In this document: positions 8,705 through 18,801 of the stretch, piece by piece
Position numbering within the stretch: the stretch's first letter is position 1
How the letters are laid out: every line of letters begins with the position of its first letter
Assembly (NCBI RefSeq): GCF_004114935.1
Contig: NZ_CP022221.1
Location: forward strand, 8,825,001-8,889,000
DNA: 64,000 nt
Source: Bradyrhizobium zhanjiangense
GTDB lineage: Bacteria; Pseudomonadota; Alphaproteobacteria; Rhizobiales; Xanthobacteraceae
Direction: 5' to 3'
Made by a program: the position numbers and the translations under genes
Notes under the pieces: model-generated
Told to the model about the DNA's origin: nothing
Seen by the model: only the letters and a program-made list of their open reading frames with translations
The model's database searches: none

Positions 8705-9969
8705 TCAGCTACGCTCGCCAGCCTCAAGAAGAGCAGCCGGAAACACCGCCCCCGCCGGTCGAGGAGCATATTGCGCCCTCGCCGCGTGTCTCGGTGCAGG
8801 CTTTCTGCGAGACCGTGGAGACCGCTGCCGCGGTGCAGTCGGCCGGCGAGGATCGCCGTCTCGGCAAGGCCCATCTGAAGATCCAGATGGGCGGCATGGC
8901 GGCGGCGATCGAAGCCTATCGCTCCGCCCCGACACCGAACGTAATCGTGCTCGAAAGCGACGGTCGCAGCGACCTCCTGGGCGGGCTCGATCAGCTCGCT
9001 ACCGTCTGCGATGCCGGCACCCGCGTGGTGGTGATCGGCCGCATCAACGACGTCATGCTCTACCGCGAGCTCGTGCGCCGTGGCGTCAGCGACTACGTGC
9101 TCGCGCCGGTCGGCGCGATCGACGTCGTGCGCTCGATCTGCAACCTGTTCTCGGCGCCGGAAGCCAAGGCGGTCGGCCGCATCATCGCCGTGGTCGGCGC
9201 CAAGGGCGGCGTCGGCGCTTCCACCATCTCCCACAATGTCGCCTGGGCGATCGCTCGCGATCTTGCGATGGATGCGGTCGTCGCCGATCTCGACCTCGCC
9301 TTCGGCACCGCCGGGCTGGACTACAACCAGGACCCGCCACAGGGCATTGCCGACGCCGTGTTCTCACCCGATCGCGTCGATACGGCCTTCATCGACCGCC
9401 TGCTATCGAAATGCACCGACCATCTCAGCCTGCTGGCGGCGCCCGCGACGCTCGACCGGGTCTATGACTTCGGCTCCGACGCCTTCGATTCCGTGTTCGA
9501 CACGCTGCGTTCCACCATGCCCTGCATCGTGCTCGACATCCCGCACCAATGGTCGGGCTGGACCAAGCGCGCCTTGATCGGAGCCGACGACATCCTGATC
9601 GTGGCCGCGCCCGATCTCGCCAATTTGCGCAATACCAAGAACCTGTTCGATCTGTTGAAGGCCTCGCGCCCCAACGACCGGCCGCCGCTCTACTGCCTGA
9701 ACCAGGTCGGTGTCCCGAAACGGCCCGAAATCGCCGCCACGGAATTCGCCAAGGCGATCGAGAGCCAGCCGGTCGCGTCGATCCCGTTCGAGCCGCAGAT
9801 CTTCGGCTCGGCGGCCAACAATGGCCAGATGATCGCGGAGATCTCGGCCAATCACAAGTCGATCGAGATGTTCCTTCAGATCGCCCAGCGCCTGACCGGC
9901 CGCAGCGAGACGAAGAAACAAAAGTCGTCCTTGTTTTCACCCCTGATTGAGAAGTTGCGGGGAAAATAA
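8701..9969 (+). CDS. cpaE: Pilus assembly/localisation ATPase CpaE (TadZ)
   Basis: 422 aa. Residues about 25-150 form a receiver-like domain (VIVLESDGRSDLLGGLDQLA, VSDYVLAPVGAIDVVRSI). A ParA/MinD-type ATPase domain follows, with a deviant Walker A AKGGVGASTISHN (Lys near residue 168) and the VVADLDLAFGT Walker A' region. TadZ proteins place the pilus machine at the cell pole. The frame is open far upstream over cpaD and cpaC, but ATG 8701 is the first codon giving a CpaE-like start and shows the ATGA overlap used across this operon. Confidence 0.94.
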   Translation: MISYARQPQEEQPETPPPPVEEHIAPSPRVSVQAFCETVETAAAVQSAGEDRRLGKAHLKIQMGGMAAAIEAYRSAPTPNVIVLESDGRSDLLGGLDQLATVCDAGTRVVVIGRINDVMLYRELVRRGVSDYVLAPVGAIDVVRSICNLFSAPEAKAVGRIIAVVGAKGGVGASTISHNVAWAIARDLAMDAVVADLDLAFGTAGLDYNQDPPQGIADAVFSPDRVDTAFIDRLLSKCTDHLSLLAAPATLDRVYDFGSDAFDSVFDTLRSTMPCIVLDIPHQWSGWTKRALIGADDILIVAAPDLANLRNTKNLFDLLKASRPNDRPPLYCLNQVGVPKRPEIAATEFAKAIESQPVASIPFEPQIFGSAANNGQMIAEISANHKSIEMFLQIAQRLTGRSETKKQKSSLFSPLIEKLRGK

Positions 9970-9990
9970 GCCGCCGCATGGAGTTGTTAA

Positions 9991-11460
9991 GTGTTCGGTA
10001 AGCGTAGCGGAACAGACACCGATTTTCGGGCTCCCAAGCCCGGCGCCGTGTTGCCCGAGCCTTCCCAGGCTCCGGCGGCGACGGTGTCGCGCGCCCCGCT
10101 CCCGCCGGCCGTCGCCTCACCATCGCTTGCCCCTGCCAAGGCGCCGCCGCCTCCCGCCATGGAGAGCCGGCGCTCGGACAATTATTACGAGGTCAAGGCG
10201 ACCATCTTCGGTGCACTGATCGAGGCCATCGACCTCGCCCAGCTCGCCAAGCTCGATTCCGAGTCCGCCCGCGAGGAAATTCGCGACATCGTCAACGAGA
10301 TCATCGCGATCAAGAACATCGTGATGTCGATCGCCGAGCAGGAGGAACTGCTCGACGATATCTGCAACGACGTGCTCGGCTATGGCCCGCTGGAGCCTCT
10401 GCTCGCGCGCGACGACATCGCCGACATCATGGTGAACGGCGCCGGCACCGTCTTCATCGAGGTCGGGGGCAAGATCCAGCGCACCGGAATCCGCTTTCGA
10501 GACAATCAGCAGCTCCTCAACATCTGTCAGCGCATCGTCAGCCAGGTCGGCCGGCGCGTCGACGAATCCTCGCCGATCTGCGACGCGCGCCTCGCCGACG
10601 GCTCCCGCGTCAATGCCATCGTGCCGCCGCTCGCGATCGACGGCCCCGCCCTCACCATCCGCAAATTCAAGAAGGACAAGCTGACGCTCGATCAGCTCGT
10701 CAAGTTCGGCGCGATCTCGCCGGAAGGCGCTGAGATCCTCCAGATCATCGGCCGGGTCCGCTGCAACGTGCTGATCTCCGGCGGCACCGGCTCGGGCAAG
10801 ACGACGCTGCTCAACTGTCTGACCAACTACATCGAGCACGACGAACGCGTCATCACCTGCGAGGACGCGGCCGAGCTCCAGCTCCAGCAGCCTCATGTGG
10901 TCCGGCTCGAAACCCGCCCGCCCAACATCGAAGGCGAAGGCCAGGTCACCATGCGCGAGCTGGTGCGCAACTGCCTCCGTATGCGCCCCGAACGCATCAT
11001 CGTCGGCGAAGTCCGCGGACCCGAGGCGTTCGACCTGCTTCAGGCCATGAACACCGGCCATGACGGCTCGATGGGGACGCTGCATGCCAACAATCCGCGC
11101 GAGGCGCTGTCGCGTTGCGAATCCATGATCACCATGGGCGGTTTCTCTCTGCCCTCGCGCACCATTCGCGAGATGATCTGCGCATCCATCGACGTCATCG
11201 TCCAGGCCGCGCGCCTGCGCGACGGCTCGCGCCGCATCACCCACATCACCGAAGTGATGGGCATGGAAGGCGACACCATCATCACCCAGGACATCTTCCT
11301 CTACGACCTGATCGGCGAAGACGCCAACGGCAAGATCATTGGCCGGCACCGCTCGACCGGCATCGGCCGCCCGAAATTCTGGGAACGCGCCCGCTATTAC
11401 GGCGAAGAGAAGCGCCTTGCCGCCGCGCTCGACGCCGCCGAATTGGCGCCGACAACGTGA
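9991..11460 (+). CDS. cpaF: Secretion ATPase CpaF (TadA)
   Basis: GspE/VirB11-type hexameric ATPase powering Flp pilus assembly and retraction. 489 aa from GTG 9991, with GGAG at 9980-9983. A Pro/Ala-rich leader of about 60 residues precedes the N-terminal domain ([20 protein letters not shown]). Walker A is GGTGSGKT at 264-271, the Asp box is [20 protein letters not shown], Walker [13 protein letters not shown], and the His box [19 protein letters not shown]. All catalytic parts are intact. The gene is 21 nt after cpaE and 13 nt before tadB. Confidence 0.96.
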   Translation: MFGKRSGTDTDFRAPKPGAVLPEPSQAPAATVSRAPLPPAVASPSLAPAKAPPPPAMESRRSDNYYEVKATIFGALIEAIDLAQLAKLDSESAREEIRDIVNEIIAIKNIVMSIAEQEELLDDICNDVLGYGPLEPLLARDDIADIMVNGAGTVFIEVGGKIQRTGIRFRDNQQLLNICQRIVSQVGRRVDESSPICDARLADGSRVNAIVPPLAIDGPALTIRKFKKDKLTLDQLVKFGAISPEGAEILQIIGRVRCNVLISGGTGSGKTTLLNCLTNYIEHDERVITCEDAAELQLQQPHVVRLETRPPNIEGEGQVTMRELVRNCLRMRPERIIVGEVRGPEAFDLLQAMNTGHDGSMGTLHANNPREALSRCESMITMGGFSLPSRTIREMICASIDVIVQAARLRDGSRRITHITEVMGMEGDTIITQDIFLYDLIGEDANGKIIGRHRSTGIGRPKFWERARYYGEEKRLAAALDAAELAPTT

Positions 11461-11473
11461 GCAGGTCAGCGTC

Positions 11474-12451
11474 ATGAACATGCAGGTCCTCGCCCTCGCC
11501 TTTCTCGCCACGGCCGCCGTTGGCGGCATCGCCTGGGTCTTCCTCTATCCACTCCTGTCAGGGGAGCAAAAGGCCGAAAACCGCCGCGCTTCGATCGCGC
11601 GTGCCGACACGCCCGCAGCCAAGCAGACCGAGAAGAGCCAACGATCGCGCCGTGAGCAGGTCGAGACTTCGCTCAAGGATCTCGAGGCGCGGCGCCAGCA
11701 GGAGAAGAGAATCCCGCTCAGCGTCCGCCTCTCGCAGGCGGGGCTCGACTGGACCCCGCAGAAATTCTGGGTCGTGTCCGCCGTCGTGGCGGGCGTGCTG
11801 TTCGCGGCTGCTCTGTTCGTCGGAGGCGGCCTGCTCGGCGCCGCCGGCCTCGGCTTTGCCGGCGGCTTCGGCCTGCCGCGCTGGGCGCTGGGCTTCCTCA
11901 AGAAGCGTCGCGAGACCAAGTTCCTGGCGGCACTGCCCGATGCGGTCGACGTGATCGTCCGCGGAATCAAGGCCGGTCTGCCGCTGTTCGAGTCGATCAA
12001 GGTCGTCGCCGCCGATTCACCGGAGCCGCTGCGCAGCGAATTCCTCCAGATCATCGAGACGCAGGCGATCGGCATGCCGCTCGGCGAGGCCTGCTCGCGG
12101 CTGTATGACCGCATGCCGCTCCCAGAGGCGAATTTCTTCGGCATCGTGATCTCGATCCAGCAGAAGTCGGGCGGTAACCTCTCCGAAGCGCTCGGCAACC
12201 TCTCCAAGGTGCTGCGCGACCGCAAGAAGATGAAGGAGAAGATTCAGGCGATGTCGATGGAGGCCAAGGCCTCGGCCGGCATCATCGGCTCGCTGCCGCC
12301 GATCGTGATGTTCCTCGTCTATCTCACGACGCCGCACTATATCTCGCTGCTTTGGACCCACCCGACCGGCCAGCTGATGCTGGTCGGCTGCGTCGTCTGG
12401 ATGTCGATCGGCGTCATGGTGATGAAGAAGATGATCAACTTCGATTTCTGA
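11474..12451 (+). CDS. tadB: Tad platform protein TadB (GspF family)
   Basis: 325 aa inner-membrane platform protein paired with TadC and driven by CpaF. An N-terminal membrane helix is followed by a charged cytoplasmic stretch (residues about 35-90), two hydrophobic helices, then the T2SSF domain with ALPDAVDVIVRGIKAGLPLFESI and QQKSGGNLSEALGNLS, and two C-terminal helices. I chose ATG 11474 (MNMQVLALAFLATAAVGG), 13 nt after cpaF. Earlier in-frame codons lie inside cpaF and give no membrane-protein start. Confidence 0.94.
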   Translation: MNMQVLALAFLATAAVGGIAWVFLYPLLSGEQKAENRRASIARADTPAAKQTEKSQRSRREQVETSLKDLEARRQQEKRIPLSVRLSQAGLDWTPQKFWVVSAVVAGVLFAAALFVGGGLLGAAGLGFAGGFGLPRWALGFLKKRRETKFLAALPDAVDVIVRGIKAGLPLFESIKVVAADSPEPLRSEFLQIIETQAIGMPLGEACSRLYDRMPLPEANFFGIVISIQQKSGGNLSEALGNLSKVLRDRKKMKEKIQAMSMEAKASAGIIGSLPPIVMFLVYLTTPHYISLLWTHPTGQLMLVGCVVWMSIGVMVMKKMINFDF

Positions 12452-12460
12452 CGGTGCCGT

Positions 12461-13435
12461 ATGGTCGAGTTTCTCGTTTCGAAGCTACATGACGTCCGCT
12501 TCATGACCATGCTGCTGGCGGCCATTGCCGCCAGCGCCACCGTCTATACGCTGGTGATGCCGCTGTTTGCCGGCGAGGGACTCTCCAAGCGCATGAAGGC
12601 GGTGGCGAGCGAGCGTGAGCGCCTCCGGCAGCGCGAGCGCGAGCGCCTCAACAAGAGCGAGAAGGTGTCGCTGCGCCAGACGCCTAAGCAGCTCGTCTCC
12701 AAGGTGGTCGAGGACTTCAACCTCACCAAATGGCTCGCGCAGGAAGCCGCCCGCGACAAGCTCATCATGGCGGGCTACCGCGGCCAGGCACCCTACATCA
12801 CCTTCCTTTTTGCCCGCATGGTCGCTCCGATCGGGCTCTTCATCGGTGCCGCCGTCTACGTCTTCTTGATCGCGCACATGAAGCAGGCGATGCCGATCAA
12901 GATCGGCATCTGCGTCGGCGCGGCCTATCTCGGCCTGCAGGCCCCGATGCTGTTCCTCAAGAACGCGATCTCCAAGCGCCAGCTCTCGATCAAGCGCGCC
13001 TTTCCCGACGCGCTCGACCTGCTGTTGATCTGCATCGAATCCGGCATGTCGGTCGAAATGGCGTTCCGGAAGGTCTCCACCGAGATCGTCGGCCAGTCGA
13101 TTGCGCTGTCGGAGGAGTTCGCGCTGACCACGGCCGAGCTGTCCTACTTGCAGGACCGGAAGATGGCCTATGAAAACCTGGCGCGGCGCACCGGGCTCGA
13201 AGGCGTCAAGTCGGTCTGTCTCGCGCTTCAGCAGGCGGAGCGTTACGGTACGCCGCTCGGGCATTCGCTGCGCGTCATGGCGCAGGAAAACCGCGACATG
13301 CGCATGAATGAGGCCGAGAAGAAGGCCGCTGCGCTACCGCCGAAATTGACTGTGCCGATGATCCTGTTTTTCCTGCCAGTGCTGTTCGTCGTCATTCTCG
13401 GACCGACGGGCATCAAGATCACCGAGCTGCACTGA
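12461..13435 (+). CDS. tadC: Tad platform protein TadC (GspF family)
   Basis: 324 aa, second T2SSF-domain platform protein. The core FPDALDLLLICIESGMSVEMAF and the PLGHSLRVMAQENRDMRMNEAEKKAA region are typical of TadC. Four or so membrane helices are visible, and it ends LFVVILGPTGIKITELH. It starts 9 nt after tadB. The next gene, tadD, is on the other strand 54 nt away with no strong terminator between. No tadE/tadF pseudopilin or tadG gene follows, so these must lie elsewhere if present. Confidence 0.94.
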   Translation: MVEFLVSKLHDVRFMTMLLAAIAASATVYTLVMPLFAGEGLSKRMKAVASERERLRQRERERLNKSEKVSLRQTPKQLVSKVVEDFNLTKWLAQEAARDKLIMAGYRGQAPYITFLFARMVAPIGLFIGAAVYVFLIAHMKQAMPIKIGICVGAAYLGLQAPMLFLKNAISKRQLSIKRAFPDALDLLLICIESGMSVEMAFRKVSTEIVGQSIALSEEFALTTAELSYLQDRKMAYENLARRTGLEGVKSVCLALQQAERYGTPLGHSLRVMAQENRDMRMNEAEKKAAALPPKLTVPMILFFLPVLFVVILGPTGIKITELH

Positions 13436-13489
13436 TGCGAGAGACCGGCGCGCGGTCCGCCGGCGACGTCAAGTTCAAGATCAGGCCGT

Positions 13490-14302
13490 TCAATCGGGCT
13501 GGCTGAGCGAAGCGACCGGGGTCCGCTTCGGTGCGCCGCGCGGGGCGTCGTTGCGATTCAGCATTTCCTTGAGATAGGCGACGTTGGCCGCGGCTTGGTC
13601 CGGCGGCAGGTCCGCCTTGACGATGGTCTCGGCCTCGGCGAAGCGTCCTTGGAGGCCGACGACCAGAGCGAGATTCTGCCGCACCCGGGTGCTCGCGCGC
13701 GGCGAAGCGTAAGCCTGTCGCAGCGCCTCTTCGGCCTTGGGCAGGTTCCTCGTCAACATGTAGGACAGGCCGAGATTGGAGAGGACGCCGGGATCACCCG
13801 GCGCGATTTTCAGGGCGCTCGCATAATAGGAGCGCGCCTCCTCGTGCCGGCCCATCTGATCGAGCGCAGTACCCTGCACCGAGAGCAGATGCCAGTCCGG
13901 ATTGTCGGGCGAATGCGCCTTCGACAACACGTCGAAGGCCTGCTGGAAATTGCCGTTGTCGGCGAGCGCGCGGCCGTACTGGGCGAGCAGCGGCTTGTTG
14001 CCGGGATTGGCGATGGTCGCCTGCTCGAGCACGGCGACGGCTTGGGCGCGCTGCCCGTTGGCGCGCAAGGCCTGGCCATAGGCGAGCGCGGCGCCGGCAT
14101 CCTTGGGATTGGCACGATAGCGCTCGCCATAGACTTCGACAGCGCGCGCGGGATCGGCGGGAGCGGCTTCCGCCCGCGGCCCGACCGAGCCCGTGACCTC
14201 GGAGAGCTTCCACATGCCCGTGCAGCCGCCGAGGCCCATAGCCACTGCCGCGATCAGCGAGGTGGACGCAAGAAGCCGGGCAAGACTGAACCGTTGACGC
14301 AT
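13490..14302 (-). CDS. tadD: TPR lipoprotein TadD
   Basis: 270 aa with an N-terminal lipobox (AVAMGLGGCTG, Cys near residue 27) and about five TPR-like repeats (GAALAYGQALRANGQRAQAV, PLLAQYGRALADNGNFQQAF, PGVLSNLGLSYMLTRNLPKA). TadD is the outer-membrane pilotin-like helper for the pilus secretin. It is normally co-directional with the other tad genes; here it is convergent with tadC. That suggests separate control. Confidence 0.88.
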   Translation of the reverse strand: MRQRFSLARLLASTSLIAAVAMGLGGCTGMWKLSEVTGSVGPRAEAAPADPARAVEVYGERYRANPKDAGAALAYGQALRANGQRAQAVAVLEQATIANPGNKPLLAQYGRALADNGNFQQAFDVLSKAHSPDNPDWHLLSVQGTALDQMGRHEEARSYYASALKIAPGDPGVLSNLGLSYMLTRNLPKAEEALRQAYASPRASTRVRQNLALVVGLQGRFAEAETIVKADLPPDQAAANVAYLKEMLNRNDAPRGAPKRTPVASLSQPD

Positions 14303-14545
14303 GACGCTTTGACTCTCGAGCCGATTGATCGAGCCGAACGCGCCAGCAATAGACTGTTAACCCTAACGGCCAGTTAACATCGGCCAAGTCACGCCGCTCA
14401 CGGCAGCGTCTGCGGCGGCACCTTCCCGCCGGCCCCGAGATCGAGGCCGAGCACCTTCACCTGTTCGTTCAGGTCCCGCAGCAATTGCACTCTCCGTCGC
14501 GCAGTGAGTACGAGATCTGCCCGACGGCGGCTTCGTCCCGCCCGG

Positions 14546-14749
14546 TCAATATTCGATGGCGAGCCGCTTGCGGATTTCATCGATGCGCTTGTCCAGCGCA
14601 TCGAACCGCGCGTGGACGGAGCGGTCGTGGAGATAGAAGACGTAGCCGCCGGCGAGGAACGCGAAGATCCAATGATGGTGCTCGACATAGCCGAAGATCG
14701 CCTCGATGGCCTGGCCGATGAACGTGACCACGCTCCACACGAATTCCAT
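14546..14749 (-). CDS. Small membrane protein of unknown function
   Basis: 67 aa from ATG 14749, with a strong ribosome binding site (GGGAGGAA) just upstream. Two hydrophobic segments are visible (VWSVVTFIGQAIEAIFGYV and HWIFAFLAGGYVFYL) and a charged C-terminal helix (DRSVHARFDALDKRIDEIRKRLA). I do not recognise a family. A downstream stretch in another frame (about 14398-14520, minus) reads RRRVQLLRDLNEQVKVLGLD and looks protein-like but has no good start. Confidence 0.65.
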   Translation of the reverse strand: MEFVWSVVTFIGQAIEAIFGYVEHHHWIFAFLAGGYVFYLHDRSVHARFDALDKRIDEIRKRLAIEY

Positions 14750-14944
14750 TGCAATTCCTCCCGGCAGGCTCGCCGGCCGCCGGCGAACTCCAACAGCTGG
14801 CGGCCGTCCTCGGAACCTAGCATGGCCCCCGCACTGCGAGTAGCGGCTCGCTGACCGGTGACAGCTAAGCCGATTGCGGCGGCGGCGAAACTCTGCGAAG
14901 TCTCGTTCCTACGACCTGCTTGATCTGATGATCCGGACCCGCCA

Positions 14945-16318
14945 ATGCCTTCTGTCTTCGAGACGTCGCCCACCGCCATCCCGATCACCTTCGTTACCAA
15001 ATCGAGCTGGGATCAGGTCGCTGAGGCGCTGCCGCCGGCGCAACGCCAGTTCGCCACCGCGAGCGCCTTTGCCTCCAAGCCCGGCGGCTATCTCGCGCTG
15101 CCCGCGCCGGATGGCGCAATTGCACAGGTGCTGTTCGGCCTCGAGGACGAGGGCGCCAGATCGCGCGACCTGTTCCGGCCGGGCGCCCTGCCCGGCCTGC
15201 TGCCGCCGGGCACCTATCGCTTTGCCAATGTGCCGCACGACGCACGGCTGGCGGCGCTCGCCTTCGCACTCGGCAGCTACCGCTTTTCCCGTTACCGCAA
15301 GGCTGACAGGCCCGACGTCCGGCTGGTGCCGCCGGATGGCGTCGAGGCGACCGAAATCGATCGCATGGCAGATGCGGCGATGCTGGCGCGCGATCTCATC
15401 AACACACCGGCCAACGACATGGGACCGGAGCAGCTCGCCGCAGCCGCACAAGCGCTCGCCGCCGAATTCGGCGCAAGCTTCGCCTGCACCATCGGTGAGG
15501 ATCTGAAGACGAATTTTCCGCTGATCCACGCCGTCGGCATGGCCTCCAGCCGCGCGCCGCGGCTGATCGACATCGGCTGGGGCGATCCGGCTCATCCCAA
15601 GGTGACGCTGGTCGGCAAGGGCGTCTGCTTCGACACCGGCGGGCTCGACCTGAAGCCGTCGAGCGGCATGCTGATCATGAAGAAGGACATGGGCGGCGCC
15701 GCCAACGTGCTCGCGCTCGCACGCATGGTGATGGATGCGAAGCTGAAGGTGCGGCTGCGCGTGCTGATACCGGCCGTGGAAAACGCGGTCGCCGGCAATG
15801 CCTTCCGCCCGCTCGACATCTTCACCTCGCGCAAGGGCATCACGGTCGAGATCGGCAATACCGACGCCGAAGGCCGCCTCGTCCTCGCCGACGCGCTGGC
15901 GCTGGCCGATGAAGAGAAACCGGAGCTGCTGATCGACCTGGGCACGCTGACCGGCGCGGCGCGCGTTGCGCTGGGGCCGGATCTACCGCCCTTTTACACC
16001 AATGATGAGACGCTGGCTGCCGACGTTGCGCGCTGCGCGGTGAAGGAGAACGATCCGTTGTGGCGCATGCCGCTGTGGCCGCCTTACGATGCCTGGCTGG
16101 ACTCCAAGACGGCGACCATCACCAACGCGCCCTCCGGCGGCTTCGCCGGCTCGATCACCTGCGCGCTGTTCCTGCAACGCTTCGTCGAGCATGCCAAGAG
16201 CTGGCTGCATGTCGACATCTATGGCTGGACGCCGTCGGCGAAGCCGGCGCGGCCCGAAGGCGGCGAGTGCCAGGCCGCGCGCGCCATCTACGCACTCTTG
16301 AGCGAACGCTATGCATGA
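14945..16318 (+). CDS. M17 family leucyl aminopeptidase
   Basis: Two-metal cytosolic exopeptidase that removes N-terminal residues from peptides. 457 aa. The C-terminal catalytic domain is complete: metal and catalytic residues in VGKGVCFDTGGLDLKPS (Lys 225, Asp 230), IMKKDMGGAA (Asp 248) and the family signature NTDAEGRL at 305-312. The N-terminal domain is divergent, as in many alphaproteobacterial second PepA paralogues, so I do not assign pepA. The stop overlaps the following NlpC/P60 gene by 8 nt, which suggests coupled peptide or peptidoglycan-fragment turnover. Confidence 0.92.
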   Translation: MPSVFETSPTAIPITFVTKSSWDQVAEALPPAQRQFATASAFASKPGGYLALPAPDGAIAQVLFGLEDEGARSRDLFRPGALPGLLPPGTYRFANVPHDARLAALAFALGSYRFSRYRKADRPDVRLVPPDGVEATEIDRMADAAMLARDLINTPANDMGPEQLAAAAQALAAEFGASFACTIGEDLKTNFPLIHAVGMASSRAPRLIDIGWGDPAHPKVTLVGKGVCFDTGGLDLKPSSGMLIMKKDMGGAANVLALARMVMDAKLKVRLRVLIPAVENAVAGNAFRPLDIFTSRKGITVEIGNTDAEGRLVLADALALADEEKPELLIDLGTLTGAARVALGPDLPPFYTNDETLAADVARCAVKENDPLWRMPLWPPYDAWLDSKTATITNAPSGGFAGSITCALFLQRFVEHAKSWLHVDIYGWTPSAKPARPEGGECQAARAIYALLSERYA

Positions 16319-17153
16319 CCTGCGGCTGACGCCGGCGCGGGGCGACATCGCCGCGAAATATCTCGAAGGCAAGGTTGAGGCGGATCGCTTCGTCACCGGC
16401 GAGGAATTCGAGCTGGTCGAGGCGATCGCGCCGGTGCGCGAGCAGCCATCGTCGAACGCGATGCTGATGACGGAGGCGCTGCGCGGCGAGCGCGTCACCA
16501 TTTACGACCGCAACGGCGAAGGCTGGGCCTGGGGCCAGCTCAACGGCGACGGCTATGTGGGCTGGCTGCCGGATGCAGCGCTCATGAAGCCCGCGGCCGC
16601 CCCGACCCACGTGGTCAGCGCGCTGCGAACATTTGCCTTCCCCGGCCCCTCGATCAAATTGCCGCCGGCGGACACGCTGGTGCTGGGATCAAATCTCACG
16701 ATCGTGCGCGAGGACGGGCCCTTCGCTGTGACGCGCGAAGGAACGTTCTTACCGAAAACGCATCTTGCCCCGCTCGATCATCGCGAGCCGGATTTCGTCG
16801 CCGTCGCCGAGCGCTTCGCCGGCACGCCCTATCTCTGGGGCGGCAAGAGCAGTTTTGGCATCGATTGCTCGGGCCTCGTCCAGGTCTCGCTCACTGCTGC
16901 CGGCATCGGCTGCCCGCGCGACAGCGACATGCAGCAGGCCGGCCTCGGCCGCGCGCTGGAGCCGCATGAGTGGGGTAGCTTGGTGCGCGGCGATCTGATC
17001 TTCTGGAAGGGCCATGTCGCCATCGTCCGCGACGCCAGCTCCATGGTTCACGCCAATGCGCACCACATGGCGACCGTGATCGAGCCGATCGAGCCGGCGC
17101 TCGCGCGGATCACGCAAGCCGGCAGCGAGGTCGCCGCGATCAAGCGGCTCTGA
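16311..17153 (+). CDS. SH3-domain NlpC/P60 (C40) cysteine peptidase
   Basis: 280 aa. Residues about 25-150 hold two SH3b-like modules (GEGWAWGQLNGDGYVGWLPDAAL is the clearest). The C40 domain follows: TPYLWGGKSSFGIDCSGLVQ with Cys 186, and GDLIFWKGHVAIV with His 235. The family cleaves gamma-D-Glu-diaminopimelate bonds in cell-wall peptides. No signal peptide is seen, which fits a cytoplasmic enzyme acting on recycled muropeptides with the overlapping aminopeptidase upstream. ATG 16311 overlaps the upstream stop. Confidence 0.92.
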   Translation: MHDLRLTPARGDIAAKYLEGKVEADRFVTGEEFELVEAIAPVREQPSSNAMLMTEALRGERVTIYDRNGEGWAWGQLNGDGYVGWLPDAALMKPAAAPTHVVSALRTFAFPGPSIKLPPADTLVLGSNLTIVREDGPFAVTREGTFLPKTHLAPLDHREPDFVAVAERFAGTPYLWGGKSSFGIDCSGLVQVSLTAAGIGCPRDSDMQQAGLGRALEPHEWGSLVRGDLIFWKGHVAIVRDASSMVHANAHHMATVIEPIEPALARITQAGSEVAAIKRL

Positions 17154-17159
17154 CGAACG

Positions 17160-18797
17160 CTACGTCGCAACCGCCCCATTCCCGGCCGTCTCCAGCCGGA
17201 ACGCCGCGGCGAACAGCGCGCGGGTGTAATCCGTCTTCGGGTTCTTGAAGAGCTCGGCCGCCTGTCCCTCCTCGACCACCTTGCCGCCGCGCATCACGAT
17301 GAGATGGCTGGCGAGCGAGGCGACGACGCGCAAATCGTGCGAGATGAACATGTAGGTGAGGTCGCGCTTGCGCTGGAGCTCGCGCAACAGATCGACCATC
17401 TGCGCCTGGAACAGCATGTCGAGCGCGCTAGTCGGCTCGTCCAGCACGACGAAATCCGGCTCCAGCACGACCGCGCGCGCGATGCTGATGCGCTGGCGCT
17501 GGCCGCCGGAGAATTCATGCGGATAGCGGTAGCGGGTGTCCGGCTTCAGCCCGACATCCTCGAGTGCCTTGACCACGCGCGCCTCGCGCTCCTCGCGCGA
17601 GAGATTCGGCTGATGCACGGAGAGGCCTTCGGCGATGATGTCGGCGACCGACATGCGCGGTGAGAGCGAGCCGAACGGATCCTGGAACACGATCTGCATG
17701 TCGCGCCGGAAGGGCCGCATCTCCTTGAAGCGCAGGCCCTGGATGTCCTTGCCCAGAAACACGATGCGTCCGTTCGAGGAGATCAGCCGCAGCAGCGCGA
17801 GTCCCAGCGTGGTCTTGCCCGAGCCGGATTCGCCGACGACGCCGAGGGTCTCGCCCTTACGCACGGCGACGCTGACGCCGTCGACCGCCTTGATGTGGCC
17901 CACCGTCTTGCGCATCAAGCCGCGCTTGATCGGAAACCACACCTTCAGCTCATTGGCCGACATCACCACCGGCGCACCCGGCTGCGGCGGCGCTGGATCG
18001 GGCTTCGGCTCGGCCGCGAGCAGGTCGCGCGTATAGGGATGCTTCGGGCTCCTGAAGACCTGCTCGACCGGCCCCTGCTCGACGATCACACCGCCCTTCA
18101 TGACGCAGACGGTGTCGGCGATGCGGCGCACGATGCCGAGATCGTGGGTGATGAAGAGCAGGCTCATGCCGAGCCGCGAACGGATCTCGGCGAGCAGCGC
18201 CAGGATCTGCGCCTGCACGGTGACATCGAGCGCCGTGGTCGGCTCGTCCGCGATCAAGAGGTCGGGCTCGTTGGCGAGCGCCATTGCGATCATCACGCGC
18301 TGGCGCTGACCGCCGGAGAGCTGGTGCGGATAGCTCTTCAGCCGCGTCTCGGGCTCGGGAATGCCGACCTGGGTCAATAGCTCCAGCGTCCGCCTGCGCG
18401 CCTCGGCATTGCTGGTCGGGTTGTGCAGCTGGATGATCTCACCGATCTGCGCCTCGATCGTGTGCAGCGGATTGAGCGAGGTCATCGGCTCCTGGAAGAT
18501 GATGGAAATGTCGCTGCCGCGGACCTCCCTCATCTGCTGCTCGGACTGATCGATCAGCTCCTGGCCCTTGAAGCGGATGCTGCCCGAGGGATGCGAGGCG
18601 TTCGGATAGGGTAGGAGCTTGAGGATCGAGAGTGCGCTGACCGATTTTCCGGAGCCGGATTCGCCGACCAGCGCGACGCATTCGCCGCGCTTGATCTGGA
18701 ACGAGATCTTGTCGACCGCGAGCGTGGTGGAGCCGCCCTGGTGGAAGGTCACCGAGAGATCGCGCACGGCAAGCAGGGGCTGGTTGATCGCGTCCAT
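17160..18797 (-). CDS. yejF: Duplicated ATPase of a peptide/microcin-type ABC importer (YejF)
   Basis: 545 aa with two complete ABC ATPase halves in one chain: Walker A GESGSGKS near residue 46 and GESGSGKT near residue 325, LSGGQRQR and FSGGQRQR signatures, and [12 protein letters not shown] / [12 protein letters not shown]alker B motifs. Each half carries the oligopeptide-family C-terminal extension ([26 protein letters not shown]). This fused layout is typical of YejF. It starts 4 nt after yejE and ends the operon. Confidence 0.95.
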   Translation of the reverse strand: MDAINQPLLAVRDLSVTFHQGGSTTLAVDKISFQIKRGECVALVGESGSGKSVSALSILKLLPYPNASHPSGSIRFKGQELIDQSEQQMREVRGSDISIIFQEPMTSLNPLHTIEAQIGEIIQLHNPTSNAEARRRTLELLTQVGIPEPETRLKSYPHQLSGGQRQRVMIAMALANEPDLLIADEPTTALDVTVQAQILALLAEIRSRLGMSLLFITHDLGIVRRIADTVCVMKGGVIVEQGPVEQVFRSPKHPYTRDLLAAEPKPDPAPPQPGAPVVMSANELKVWFPIKRGLMRKTVGHIKAVDGVSVAVRKGETLGVVGESGSGKTTLGLALLRLISSNGRIVFLGKDIQGLRFKEMRPFRRDMQIVFQDPFGSLSPRMSVADIIAEGLSVHQPNLSREEREARVVKALEDVGLKPDTRYRYPHEFSGGQRQRISIARAVVLEPDFVVLDEPTSALDMLFQAQMVDLLRELQRKRDLTYMFISHDLRVVASLASHLIVMRGGKVVEEGQAAELFKNPKTDYTRALFAAAFRLETAGNGAVAT

Positions 18798-18801
18798 TGG
18801 T

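Noticed and set aside
14398..15000. 200-codon minus-strand open frame before the M17 peptidase
   Set aside because: It overlaps the better-supported 67-aa membrane protein in another frame and the start of the peptidase; only its last 40 residues look protein-like and they lack a start with a ribosome binding site.
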